A stretch of DNA of 29,452 nt, from assembly GCA_007116405.1 (NCBI GenBank), contig SKIN01000031.1:1-29452 (forward strand), read 5' to 3'. The stretch is from Candidatus Kaiserbacteria bacterium (GTDB lineage: Bacteria > Patescibacteriota > Minisyncoccia > Phycocordibacterales > UBA12088). Positions 7,571 to 14,830 of this stretch are shown piece after piece; the stretch's first letter is position 1, and every line of letters begins with the position of its first letter. The position numbers and the translations under genes are program-made. Under the pieces are notes generated by a model. The model made no database searches and was not told where the DNA came from. It saw only the letters and a program-made list of their open reading frames with translations.

Positions 7571-8275
7571 CTACCAACCGTTGGTTTCAAGGGCTTTTGC
7601 AGCAGCCGCTTGCTCCGCCTCCTGTTTGCTCCGCCCTTCACCGCGAGCGACGAGGTCGTCATCAAGATAGACGCCGACGGTGAATCGTTTGTCGTGATCG
7701 GGGCCGGACTCGTCAAGCATCATATAGCGAGGCGTGATAGAAACGTGCTCCTGCGCCTTTTCCTGAAATCTGCTCTTGCTGTCCTGCCAGAGGCGCTTCT
7801 CGACGACCTCGTCAACAAGGGGGTAGATGTGGTCGGCAATAAACCGTTCCGCGGCCTCGTATCCCTGGTCGAGGTAGAGTGCTCCGATGACCGACTCAAA
7901 TGTGTTGGCTAAAATGTACTGTCGTGCCCTTCCCGTGTCGCGCGCCTCGCCTTTGGAGAGCAGTAGGTGATCGTTCATTCCGAGCTGTGTTGCGGCCGAG
8001 GATATCGTGTTCGTGTTCACCAGAGCTGCTCTGTAGGCTGTCAGGTCACCTTCGGTCTTGTCCGGATACTTGGTATAGAGAAACTTTGTTACGGCAAGCT
8101 CGAGGACAGCGTCACCGAGGAATTCCAGACGCTCGTTGTGCTCAATGGTTTCGCCGCGGTGTTCATTTACGTAACTCCTGTGGGTAAACGCGGTACGCAA
8201 TAACGAGAGGTCATTGAACGTAAACCCTATGTCGGCAGCAAATCGTTGCAGGTTATTTAAATATTCTTCATTCAT
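7571..8275 (-). CDS. rnc: Ribonuclease III
   Basis: Cleaves double-stranded RNA in rRNA precursor processing and mRNA turnover. The endonuclease signature HNERLEFLGDAVL gives Glu48, Glu51 and Asp55. The second metal-site motif is ILANTFESVIGALYLD with Glu127. Asn124 stands where E. coli has Asp114; I recall Asn in other bacterial members but cannot verify it here. The C-terminal double-stranded RNA-binding domain begins at DSKSRFQEKAQEH (about 160) and ends with GRSKQEAEQAAAAKALE. I choose the ATG at 8275 (MNEEYLNN), 234 residues; the 12 residues upstream look non-coding. It sits in the rnhB-rpmF-nusB-rnc-rpsP-khpA series, which groups rRNA maturation and ribosomal protein genes. Confidence 0.96.
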   Translation of the reverse strand: MNEEYLNNLQRFAADIGFTFNDLSLLRTAFTHRSYVNEHRGETIEHNERLEFLGDAVLELAVTKFLYTKYPDKTEGDLTAYRAALVNTNTISSAATQLGMNDHLLLSKGEARDTGRARQYILANTFESVIGALYLDQGYEAAERFIADHIYPLVDEVVEKRLWQDSKSRFQEKAQEHVSITPRYMMLDESGPDHDKRFTVGVYLDDDLVARGEGRSKQEAEQAAAAKALETNGW

Positions 8276-8336
8276 AGTGGTGTAATAACATACCCAATCG
8301 CCGAGTGGCAATTGCGCAACCGTAGAGACGCCGCTC

Positions 8337-9275
8337 TTACGCCTTTTGCCTGTCCCCGGGGTTGAGAAGGATGTTGATAGCCTTGGTGATGATAGGCAGT
8401 ATGTCGTGGTAGAAGTTCAAGTCGAGTATATCAGCAAGCTTGAACCAGCGAGCGTCGTCAAGACCTCCTTTCTCCTCAAGTACGATGTCAGTGAACGGGG
8501 ACTCCATCAAGAAATAAGTCACGTGTTTGCGTATCTTGCCCTTTTCCGGGTTGCTCGCCACATATTCATTCTCACCGAGTTTCTCCCTGACCTCTGCCGT
8601 CAAACCGAGCTCCTGTCGTATCTCACGAGCAGTTCCTTCCTCAGCGGTCTCAGCATCTTCGATACCTCCCTTGGGCAACGTCCAGTGACCAAACACGTCG
8701 TGGACCAATGCTACGTAGACATCATCACCATGGATGGCGTATACAACGGCGCCACCTTTGCGCTCTATGGGCATTTGCTCGTAGGGGACCAATGGCGCTG
8801 TTCGCTTGCGGTGTTTCTTTGTCGAAGTCTCCTCTTTGCCCGGCTCTCCCAGCTCCTTATACACGGAACCGAGCACGCCGTTAATGAACCTACCGGAACT
8901 CTCTCCTCCGAAATTCTTGCCCAGTTCTATGGCCTCATTGATGGCGACCTTTGCGGGGACCTCACTCCTGTCACTGAACAAGAGCTCGTATAGCCCTATA
9001 CGCAGGATGTTCCTGTCGACGCGGGATATCTTCTCCAGCGGCCACTCAGGTGCCGCCTTGGTGATGACCGCGTCAAGATCCTGCTGTTTCTGCAGAACAC
9101 CGTCAAGGAGCCGTTCCATGAATGGTCGGTCTTTGGTTTCGGGTGCGAATTCCTTGATGTTCCTATCAAGGACCTCTGATGGCGCCGGAGCGGCGGTATT
9201 GCCCTCCTCAAGGTTCATGTCCCACTCAAACAGCGTTTGCAGGACTATCGATCGTGATAGATGTCTGTTCGACAT
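8337..9275 (-). CDS. nusB: NusB-Nudix hydrolase fusion protein
   Basis: One uninterrupted 312-residue frame joins two domains. Residues 1-142 are NusB, the antitermination/rRNA-transcription factor that pairs with ribosomal protein S10 at boxA RNA (SRSIVLQTLFEWD, SRVDRNILRIGLYELLF, PAKVAINEAIELGKNFG, SGRFINGVLGSVYKEL). A basic linker (143-170) follows. Residues 171-305 are a Nudix hydrolase fold, with GHWTLPKGGIEDAE leading into a Nudix box at 203-225. In that box Glu209, Arg217, Glu218, Glu222 and Gly224 match the consensus, but Gln221 replaces the first Glu of the EE pair. Start at 9275 (MSNRHLSRS) fits NusB proteins. It lies between rpmF (90 nt) and rnc (61 nt). The Nudix substrate cannot be told from sequence. 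Confidence 0.93.
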   Translation of the reverse strand: MSNRHLSRSIVLQTLFEWDMNLEEGNTAAPAPSEVLDRNIKEFAPETKDRPFMERLLDGVLQKQQDLDAVITKAAPEWPLEKISRVDRNILRIGLYELLFSDRSEVPAKVAINEAIELGKNFGGESSGRFINGVLGSVYKELGEPGKEETSTKKHRKRTAPLVPYEQMPIERKGGAVVYAIHGDDVYVALVHDVFGHWTLPKGGIEDAETAEEGTAREIRQELGLTAEVREKLGENEYVASNPEKGKIRKHVTYFLMESPFTDIVLEEKGGLDDARWFKLADILDLNFYHDILPIITKAINILLNPGDRQKA

Positions 9276-9365
9276 TGTACGTAAAAGGTGCTGTGGTAAG
9301 ACGCCAGTAAGGTTCCATCGGTACACGCAAACGGTAGCGCCGAAACCTTGCTGTGCCTAACGTGA

Positions 9366-9644
9366 TTACTTGCTGTCAGCAGAAGATGTGTCCTCGCTCT
9401 TGCTCTTTGCAGCCTTTTCCTTAGTGCTTGCCTTTGGCTTCTCCGATGCGGGAGCATCACCCTTCTCAGAACCCTGCTCGCCGACCATGATGATCTGCTT
9501 GCCGCGATACATACCTGTATCAGGGTCCATGAAATGCCTGCGGCGTGTACCGGTAGGCGTGCGGACAAGGCGCACTGAGCCGGCGCGATGATGGGCGCGC
9601 CTCGATGCGGTCTTGCTATGGGTGAGTTTCATTCGTACCGACAT
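9366..9644 (-). CDS. rpmF: Large ribosomal subunit protein bL32, zinc-free form with C-terminal tail
   Basis: The first ~52 residues (MSVRMKLTHSKTASRRAHHR, then VRLVRTPTG, RRRHFMDPDTGMYRGKQII) follow the bL32 pattern of a basic N-terminus and a short beta hairpin. The four zinc cysteines of typical bL32 are gone: the two CxxC positions read RTPTG and DPDTG. Residues ~55-92 are a Lys/Ser/Glu/Ala-rich tail not found in the usual ~57-residue protein. The ATG at 9644 is preferred over the in-frame GTG at 9653. It is located between rnhB (38 nt) and nusB on the same strand. The match is to the family pattern rather than to a specific sequence, so moderate caution applies. Confidence 0.85.
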   Translation of the reverse strand: MSVRMKLTHSKTASRRAHHRAGSVRLVRTPTGTRRRHFMDPDTGMYRGKQIIMVGEQGSEKGDAPASEKPKASTKEKAAKSKSEDTSSADSK

Positions 9645-9682
9645 ACCCGCCACTATACCCGTGAATCTGAGAATTGCAAGCC

Positions 9683-10300
9683 CTATTGTCCACTGTTTGC
9701 GCCAGTCATCTTGCCCTGAGGTGAAATGTGAACGAAGGTCTTTCGGTGCTCAGGGCACATGCCATATCGGTGTAGAGCATCCATGTGGCGCCGTGTGCCG
9801 TACCCCTTGTGAGACCTGAAGCCGTACACGGGATAACGTGAGTCGACGCGGAGCATGTGGCGGTCTCTCGTCACCTTGGCCATGACAGAGGCGGCCGATA
9901 TCAACGGTTCCAACGCATCTCCGTGCACGATGCTTCGTTGATGCATATACACTTCTGGTGCGACAAGTCCGCCGTCCATGAGCACCATGGTCTTTTGTGG
10001 GTCAACGTTGAGTTGTGCGAGTACTCGTTTGAGCGCCGAGGCTATCGCATGCTGTATGCCACGCCTGTCGACCACAGCCGGGCCGGTGCATGCTACTGCG
10101 GACCTCAGGTGCGACTCACCGCTGATACGTTCATACCACAGGTCGCGCGCCTTTGGTGTGAGCTTCTTTGAATCCCGTATGCCGTGCAACAAATGCGTGG
10201 TGTCCACATCGATATCACAACACACTGCGCCAACAGCTACAGGACCTGCCAGAGGCCCGCGACCGGCCTCGTCGATGCCTACGATGTGACGTACCTTCAT
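9683..10300 (-). CDS. rnhB: Ribonuclease HII
   Basis: Removes RNA from RNA-DNA hybrids, including single ribonucleotides misincorporated in DNA. Catalytic residues are Asp10 and Glu11 in GIDEAGRGPLAGPV, Asp109 in VLMDGG and the Asp in KVTRD; the HGDALEPLISAASVMAKVTRD block and YPVYGFRSHKGYGT are family signatures. The start at 10300 (MKVRHIVGIDEAGRG) is typical, and a -10 element ends 12 nt upstream. 205 residues is normal length. First gene of the minus-strand operon running to khpA, and divergent from dnaE with only 59 nt between start codons. Confidence 0.96.
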   Translation of the reverse strand: MKVRHIVGIDEAGRGPLAGPVAVGAVCCDIDVDTTHLLHGIRDSKKLTPKARDLWYERISGESHLRSAVACTGPAVVDRRGIQHAIASALKRVLAQLNVDPQKTMVLMDGGLVAPEVYMHQRSIVHGDALEPLISAASVMAKVTRDRHMLRVDSRYPVYGFRSHKGYGTRRHMDALHRYGMCPEHRKTFVHISPQGKMTGANSGQ

Positions 10301-10312
10301 GATCGTGAGACT

Positions 10313-10318
10313 AGTATA
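10313..10318 (-). promoter_or_regulatory. -10 element of rnhB operon
   Basis: TATACT on the minus strand ends 12 nt before the rnhB ATG, predicting a leader of only about 5 nt. No clear -35 is seen. It overlaps the control region of divergent dnaE. Confidence 0.5.
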
Positions 10319-10343
10319 CCCCACACCCGGCACGCTTTCGTCA

Positions 10344-10352
10344 TGGTATACT
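10344..10352 (+). promoter_or_regulatory. Extended -10 promoter of dnaE
   Basis: TGGTATACT (extended -10) ends 7 nt before the dnaE ATG at 10360, so the mRNA should be leaderless or nearly so. No recognisable -35 is present 17 nt upstream, as is common for extended -10 promoters. Confidence 0.6.
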
Positions 10353-10359
10353 CCCGGTA

Positions 10360-13300
10360 ATGTCGCGGTTCACTCACCTGCACACGCACAGCCACTACTC
10401 ACTCTTAGGTGCGGTACCGAAGATACGACCACTTGTTGCACGCGCAAAGGAGTACGGTCTCACCTCGCTCGCTCTTACCGATAACGGAGCGCTTTACGGC
10501 GCCATCGAGTTCTACCAGGCGTGTGAACGTGAAGGCATCAAACCGATCCTTGGTGTGGATGCGTATTTGGCACCGCGCAGCCGTACCGACATGGAACGCG
10601 GTGTAGACGACCGGCGCACACGACTTGTACTGCTTGCAGAAAACAACACCGGATATGTGCACCTCATCAAACTTGTCACGGCCTCCTACACCGAGGGTAT
10701 GTTCGAAAAACCCAGGATGGACAAAGAGATCTTGGAGCGCTGGCACGAAGGGGTGATAGCAATACTTCCGTCGTTCTACGGTGAACACATCAGCCCCTTA
10801 CGGGGCGATGACATGGATAAAGCGGAGCGCGTCGTCGCCTGGTACGTCGACACGTTCGGCGCGGGCAACGTGTTCCTTGAGGTCACACATCACCCGGAGA
10901 TCGAAGGCCATGAGTACATGCAGAAGAAGATACGCGAACTCTCCAAGCGCATGGGGGTGCGAACGCTTGCCGCGCATAACACCTTTTACCTCGAACCGGA
11001 AGACAGGCTGGCACGGGAGACGATGCTGCGCATAGCATTTGGCAGTGCTCCTGAAGAGGAGGAGTTCTTTGAAGATGAAGACCTGTCATTCATATCTCCC
11101 GAACGCGCGGAAACACTGTTTGCCGATGAACAAGACGCACTTGATGCGACGGCGGAGGTCGCCCAGCGCTGCAATGTGCATATTGAGCTTGGACATTGGC
11201 ACTTCCCCGAGTACACCATCGCGTCTGGAAGGTCTGCCGACGATGAGCTGGTGCATCTGGCGACGGAAGGACTACGATGGAGGGGTCTTGCCTATGAGGG
11301 GATGATCCGTGAGCGTCTGGACTACGAGCTCGAGGTCATACGGACCAAAGGATACGGAGCATACTTTCTTACCGTCGGCGACCTGCTTCGAGAGGCGCGC
11401 GAAAGAGGCATCCTGACCACTATCCGAGGGTCAGTTGCCGGATCACTCACTACGTACGTACTTGGTATCACCAACGTCGACCCAATACGCCTTAACCTGC
11501 CGTTTGAGCGCTTCCTGAACCCGCATCGACCATCTGCACCGGATATCGACATGGACTTCGCCGACAACCGACGCGACGAGATGATCGAATATACAAAAGA
11601 GAAATACGGCCATGCAAACGTGGCACAGATAGGCACCTTTGGGACCATGATGGCACGCGCTGCCGTACGCGACGTCGCTCGCGCCCTTGGCTTTCCGTAC
11701 AGCGTCGGAGACAAGATAGCAAAAGCCATTCCATTTGGTGCACAGGGCTTTCCCATGACCATCGACCGGGCACTCGAGACCGAGAAGGAGTTTGCTGACC
11801 TATACAAGAAGGACAAAGATGTGCAGAGGATCGTTGGCCTCGCAAAGAAGATAGAGGGATGTGCGCGTCACGTGGGTGTACACGCGGCAGGTGTTGTCAT
11901 CGCACCAGCACCCCTCGATCAGTTCGTCCCCGTGCAGCCGGATCCGAAGGGTGGCGGCAAACTCATCACGCAGTACGACATGCATGGTGTCGGAGAAGAC
12001 GGTGTCGGCCTTTTGAAATTCGACTTCCTGGGTATCCGCAACTTGAGCATACTCGCAGACGCCGTCGAACGCGTTCGGGAACGACGCGGTGTGACCGTAG
12101 ACATCGAAAACATTCCCCTCGATGACCGCATCACCTATGAAATGCTTGCGCGAGGCGAAACAGGGGGTGTGTTCCAGCTCAACGGCGCAGCGATGACGCG
12201 TTACCTAAAAGAACTGAAACCGACAAAGATCGAGGACATCAACGCTATGATCGCCTTGTACCGCCCCGGCCCGATGAAGAACATACCGGAATACATCGCA
12301 CGCAAACAAGGGCGAGCAAAGATACACTACTTCCACCCCAAAGTGGCGAAGTTCCTCGAGCCCTCATACGGTATTCTTGTCTACCAAGACGACCTTCTCT
12401 TCACTGCACTTGAGCTTGCCGGATATGACTGGGAGACCGTTGATAAATTCAGGAAAGCGGTCGGTAAGAAGATACCGGAGGAGATGGCGAAACAGCACGT
12501 GAAGTTCGTCGAAGGTTGTCAGAAATACAGTGGCATGAGTGCCGCAGAGGCGGAGGCGGTCTGGAAGTTATTCGAACCCTTCCAGGGATACGGTTTCAAC
12601 AAGGCGCACGCCGCGAGCTACGGTAAGGTCGCCTATCAGACCGCATACATGAAGGCGAACTACCCCGTAGAATACATGGCGTCGATACTCACTGCCGATT
12701 CCGGAGACATCGACAAGGTTTCCGAAGCGATTGCGGAGTGCAAGCGTATGGGGATACGGGTACTCAAGCCAGATGTGAACCAGAGCTTTGGTTCGTTCAC
12801 CTGCGTCGAGAAAGATAGCAAGGACGCGATACGTTTCGGCTTGAATTCCATAAAGAACTTTGGTGAAGGAATAGCGCAGGTCATCATCGATGAACGGGAG
12901 CAACACGGCCCATACGCTTCCCTTTCCGACTTCCTGACACGCATCAAGGACCGTAACCTAAACAAGAAGTCGCTAGAATCACTCATCAAGAGTGGTGCGC
13001 TCGACTCTTTCGAATACAAGCGCGGGCGCATGCTCACACACATCGATGAATTGCTTGCGTTCAACAAGGAACAGCAAAAAGAAGTCTCTCAAGTATCACT
13101 CTTTAGTGGTGTTCATGGAGCCGGCACACTCTCATTGCCGGAAGCGGCCGAGTCGCCGATGCGAAGCATCCTTGCGTGGGAAAAGGAATTGCTCGGCTTA
13201 TACCTCTCGGGTCATCCTCTTGACGAGCATCGTGAGCGACTGGAGCGTTTTGGCAGGAACATCAATGATGTTAAGAATGGCCTTATCGGCGTCGAGCAAG

Positions 13301-13533
13301 TAGTGGCAGGTATCCTTGTGAGCGTTCGTACCCTAACAACAAAGAAAGGTGACAAAATGGCATTTCTTAAGCTCGAGGATATGAGTGGCGACATTGAAGC
13401 CGTCGCCTTCCCTAAGGTGTACCATGAGCATCGCGACAAACTTGTTCAAGAAGCATGTGTCGCTTTTAAGGGTCGCGTGAACGACAGGAACGGCGAACGG
13501 AGCTTTATTGTCGAAAAGGTGAAAACACTCTAG
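10360..13533 (+). CDS. dnaE: DNA polymerase III alpha subunit
   Basis: The replicative C-family polymerase (1057 residues; E. coli 1160). Domain order: PHP (1-~280), palm with catalytic Asp pair in APDIDMDFADNRR (~390-400) and third Asp in LLKFDFLGIRNLS, fingers with RPGPMKNIPEYI and YQDDLLF, helix-hairpin-helix region (KNFGEGIAQ), and an OB fold near the C-terminus (VAGILVSVRTLTTKKGDKMAFLKLED). The PHP metal site is degenerate: the HLH pair remains, but TDNG replaces TDHG, HNTFY replaces the usual NDxHY, and the other His and Cys ligands are missing. It should therefore have no PHP proofreading activity. The extreme C-terminus is short. Start at 10360 directly abuts its -10 element. Confidence 0.97.
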   Translation: MSRFTHLHTHSHYSLLGAVPKIRPLVARAKEYGLTSLALTDNGALYGAIEFYQACEREGIKPILGVDAYLAPRSRTDMERGVDDRRTRLVLLAENNTGYVHLIKLVTASYTEGMFEKPRMDKEILERWHEGVIAILPSFYGEHISPLRGDDMDKAERVVAWYVDTFGAGNVFLEVTHHPEIEGHEYMQKKIRELSKRMGVRTLAAHNTFYLEPEDRLARETMLRIAFGSAPEEEEFFEDEDLSFISPERAETLFADEQDALDATAEVAQRCNVHIELGHWHFPEYTIASGRSADDELVHLATEGLRWRGLAYEGMIRERLDYELEVIRTKGYGAYFLTVGDLLREARERGILTTIRGSVAGSLTTYVLGITNVDPIRLNLPFERFLNPHRPSAPDIDMDFADNRRDEMIEYTKEKYGHANVAQIGTFGTMMARAAVRDVARALGFPYSVGDKIAKAIPFGAQGFPMTIDRALETEKEFADLYKKDKDVQRIVGLAKKIEGCARHVGVHAAGVVIAPAPLDQFVPVQPDPKGGGKLITQYDMHGVGEDGVGLLKFDFLGIRNLSILADAVERVRERRGVTVDIENIPLDDRITYEMLARGETGGVFQLNGAAMTRYLKELKPTKIEDINAMIALYRPGPMKNIPEYIARKQGRAKIHYFHPKVAKFLEPSYGILVYQDDLLFTALELAGYDWETVDKFRKAVGKKIPEEMAKQHVKFVEGCQKYSGMSAAEAEAVWKLFEPFQGYGFNKAHAASYGKVAYQTAYMKANYPVEYMASILTADSGDIDKVSEAIAECKRMGIRVLKPDVNQSFGSFTCVEKDSKDAIRFGLNSIKNFGEGIAQVIIDEREQHGPYASLSDFLTRIKDRNLNKKSLESLIKSGALDSFEYKRGRMLTHIDELLAFNKEQQKEVSQVSLFSGVHGAGTLSLPEAAESPMRSILAWEKELLGLYLSGHPLDEHRERLERFGRNINDVKNGLIGVEQVVAGILVSVRTLTTKKGDKMAFLKLEDMSGDIEAVAFPKVYHEHRDKLVQEACVAFKGRVNDRNGERSFIVEKVKTL

Positions 13534-13567
13534 CCGACCGAGAGCGCTGTCGTGTACTGTGTTTTTA

Positions 13568-14170
13568 CTAGCGTATGGTCACCGTACGTGTAGCTGAACC
13601 GTAGCTGCCATAATAAAGGAGGAATCGGTAGGAGCCCGAGCGCAGTGGTTGGTCACGATGGCGGTGCTCGATCTCAAACATGCGTACCTGTCCCGGCGCA
13701 AGAGTGTACCGTACGGTCGCTCCCTCTCCACATGCTGCGCGAAGAGCGCTGTCGTAGAGCATCAAGTCTTCACTATCGTATATCCTGTAGGTGACCGGAC
13801 AGTGTTCAGGGTGCGTAAGGATAACTGTGGCCTCCCCATCGTTCTTCGCAAGCAGCACAAGACCCTTGATGTCTTCGTAACGACCGAACGTGAGTTGGGA
13901 ATGCTCAATGAGCTGAGACGCGGTGATGCTGAGCGTGGGATGCGCATCGTGTGAGCGCACGGCATGCACGCGCTCGACGACTGCGGCGTACGTCCTTGCT
14001 TGTAACACCCTATCGGGAGATATGATGCCCTGCGTGATAAGAGCTTCAACAAGTCCGCTCACGGTATATAACGAGTGGGTTGCATTCTCTTGGTGCACTT
14101 GAAATGCCGAGACACTTGCACCCCAAAAGATGACGACGGCACCAAGGCCGATAGCTGATATGTACTTCAT
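13568..14170 (-). CDS. Secreted protein with BsuPI-like beta-sandwich domain
   Basis: A 200-residue exported protein. Residues 1-22 form a signal peptide (hydrophobic core IGLGAVVIFWGA, cleavage likely after SVSA). A helical segment (35-75) precedes a C-terminal region (~85-200) whose pattern resembles the BsuPI/intracellular proteinase inhibitor fold: VTYRIYDSEDLMLYDS, then TLAPGQVRMFEIEH, then LRSGSYRFLLYYG. Cys124 and Cys147 could form a disulfide outside the cell. The domain assignment is by pattern only, and function is unknown; protease inhibition is not implied. It is convergent with dnaE (34 nt between stops) without a clear terminator. It diverges from the next gene over 116 nt. Confidence 0.7.
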   Translation of the reverse strand: MKYISAIGLGAVVIFWGASVSAFQVHQENATHSLYTVSGLVEALITQGIISPDRVLQARTYAAVVERVHAVRSHDAHPTLSITASQLIEHSQLTFGRYEDIKGLVLLAKNDGEATVILTHPEHCPVTYRIYDSEDLMLYDSALRAACGEGATVRYTLAPGQVRMFEIEHRHRDQPLRSGSYRFLLYYGSYGSATRTVTIR

Positions 14171-14209
14171 ACTTTGTATTGTGTACTCACTTGCGGTTTA
14201 TAACAAGTG

Positions 14210-14237
14210 TTGCATAGTAATACCATTTAAGTATACT
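14210..14237 (+). promoter_or_regulatory. Promoter of the 14287-14712 gene
   Basis: TTGCAT (14210-14215), 16 nt, TATACT (14232-14237), leaving a leader of about 42 nt before the ATG at 14287. Confidence 0.5.
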
Positions 14238-14286
14238 GCATGATGGCAGTACCGCAGTACCTTCAACAACCAAATAGGGGAACCCG

Positions 14287-14712
14287 ATGGAACAAAAAAA
14301 CAGGTTGGATGAGATCATCCGCGTATGGACGACAGTAGTGTTCGGCGAGAGCATGACACTGGTGGAACTCTCAGAGTCGCCGCGACTACGAGAGCTATCC
14401 GTACGGCAGTTTGAGACGCTCGACACACTCCTCACAAGTGAAATGTGTGCTGAACGACCGACATTCAAGCGATGCGTGCATTGTCCCAACACCGAGGGCT
14501 CCCTCCTCGGATGTCACCTTGTGGCGCGACACATCAACGACGAACTGGACGAATTGCGCGAGGTAGCGAGACATGCACCCCTTGCGGTGCAACAGACGTT
14601 TAGCGAACGTATTCGCTTCGTTGAACAGATGTTTGTGTGTCCCTCAGGCAGCGACGGCTCCACAGTGGGCCATACCCCCCCACACCGCGATGATCAACGC
14701 CAGGCTGGATAA
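14287..14712 (+). CDS. Small soluble protein with Cys/His (probable zinc) motif, unknown function
   Basis: No family recognised. The 141 residues are mostly helical in character, with no signal or membrane segment. The centre holds C63-x2-C66-x9-C76-H77-x4-H82, a plausible zinc site with exactly the spacing found in the small membrane protein at 6251-6508. Cys54 and Cys118 are extra. Around it, the Leu/Glu/Arg-rich stretches 24-50 and 83-115 look like amphipathic helices. The start is supported by AGGGG 6-7 nt upstream. The gene is an independent unit: promoter at 14210-14237 and a strong terminator 12 nt after its stop. It lies between a secreted protein gene and thrS. Confidence 0.75.
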   Translation: MEQKNRLDEIIRVWTTVVFGESMTLVELSESPRLRELSVRQFETLDTLLTSEMCAERPTFKRCVHCPNTEGSLLGCHLVARHINDELDELREVARHAPLAVQQTFSERIRFVEQMFVCPSGSDGSTVGHTPPHRDDQRQAG

Positions 14713-14724
14713 GCCGGCGATTGG

Positions 14725-14751
14725 GGCCCCATTCTCGTGATGGGGCCTTTT
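14725..14751 (+). terminator. Intrinsic terminator of the 14287-14712 gene
   Basis: 8-bp GC-rich stem GGCCCCAT / ATGGGGCC (14725-14732, 14740-14747), 7-nt loop, then TTTTGCTTT on the plus strand. Confidence 0.9.
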
Positions 14752-14788
14752 GCTTTACAGCAAGGCTCCGGCGTTCTACCATATGACA

Positions 14789-14816
14789 TTGTATGCATTT
14801 ACCATTTTTTTATTGT
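14789..14816 (+). promoter_or_regulatory. Possible thrS promoter
   Basis: TTGTAT (14789-14794), 16 nt, TATTGT (14811-14816), 14 nt before the thrS ATG. It is the best pair between the terminator at 14725 and thrS; each hexamer matches only 4 of 6 bases. The predicted leader is too short for T-box control, and none is visible. Confidence 0.4.
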
Positions 14817-14830
14817 AACCTCCGCTCGGC

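Noticed and set aside
8346..8993. A 215-codon plus-strand frame, and similar long frames at 15938-16537 (minus).
   Set aside because: Antisense to nusB-Nudix and thrS; no family features.
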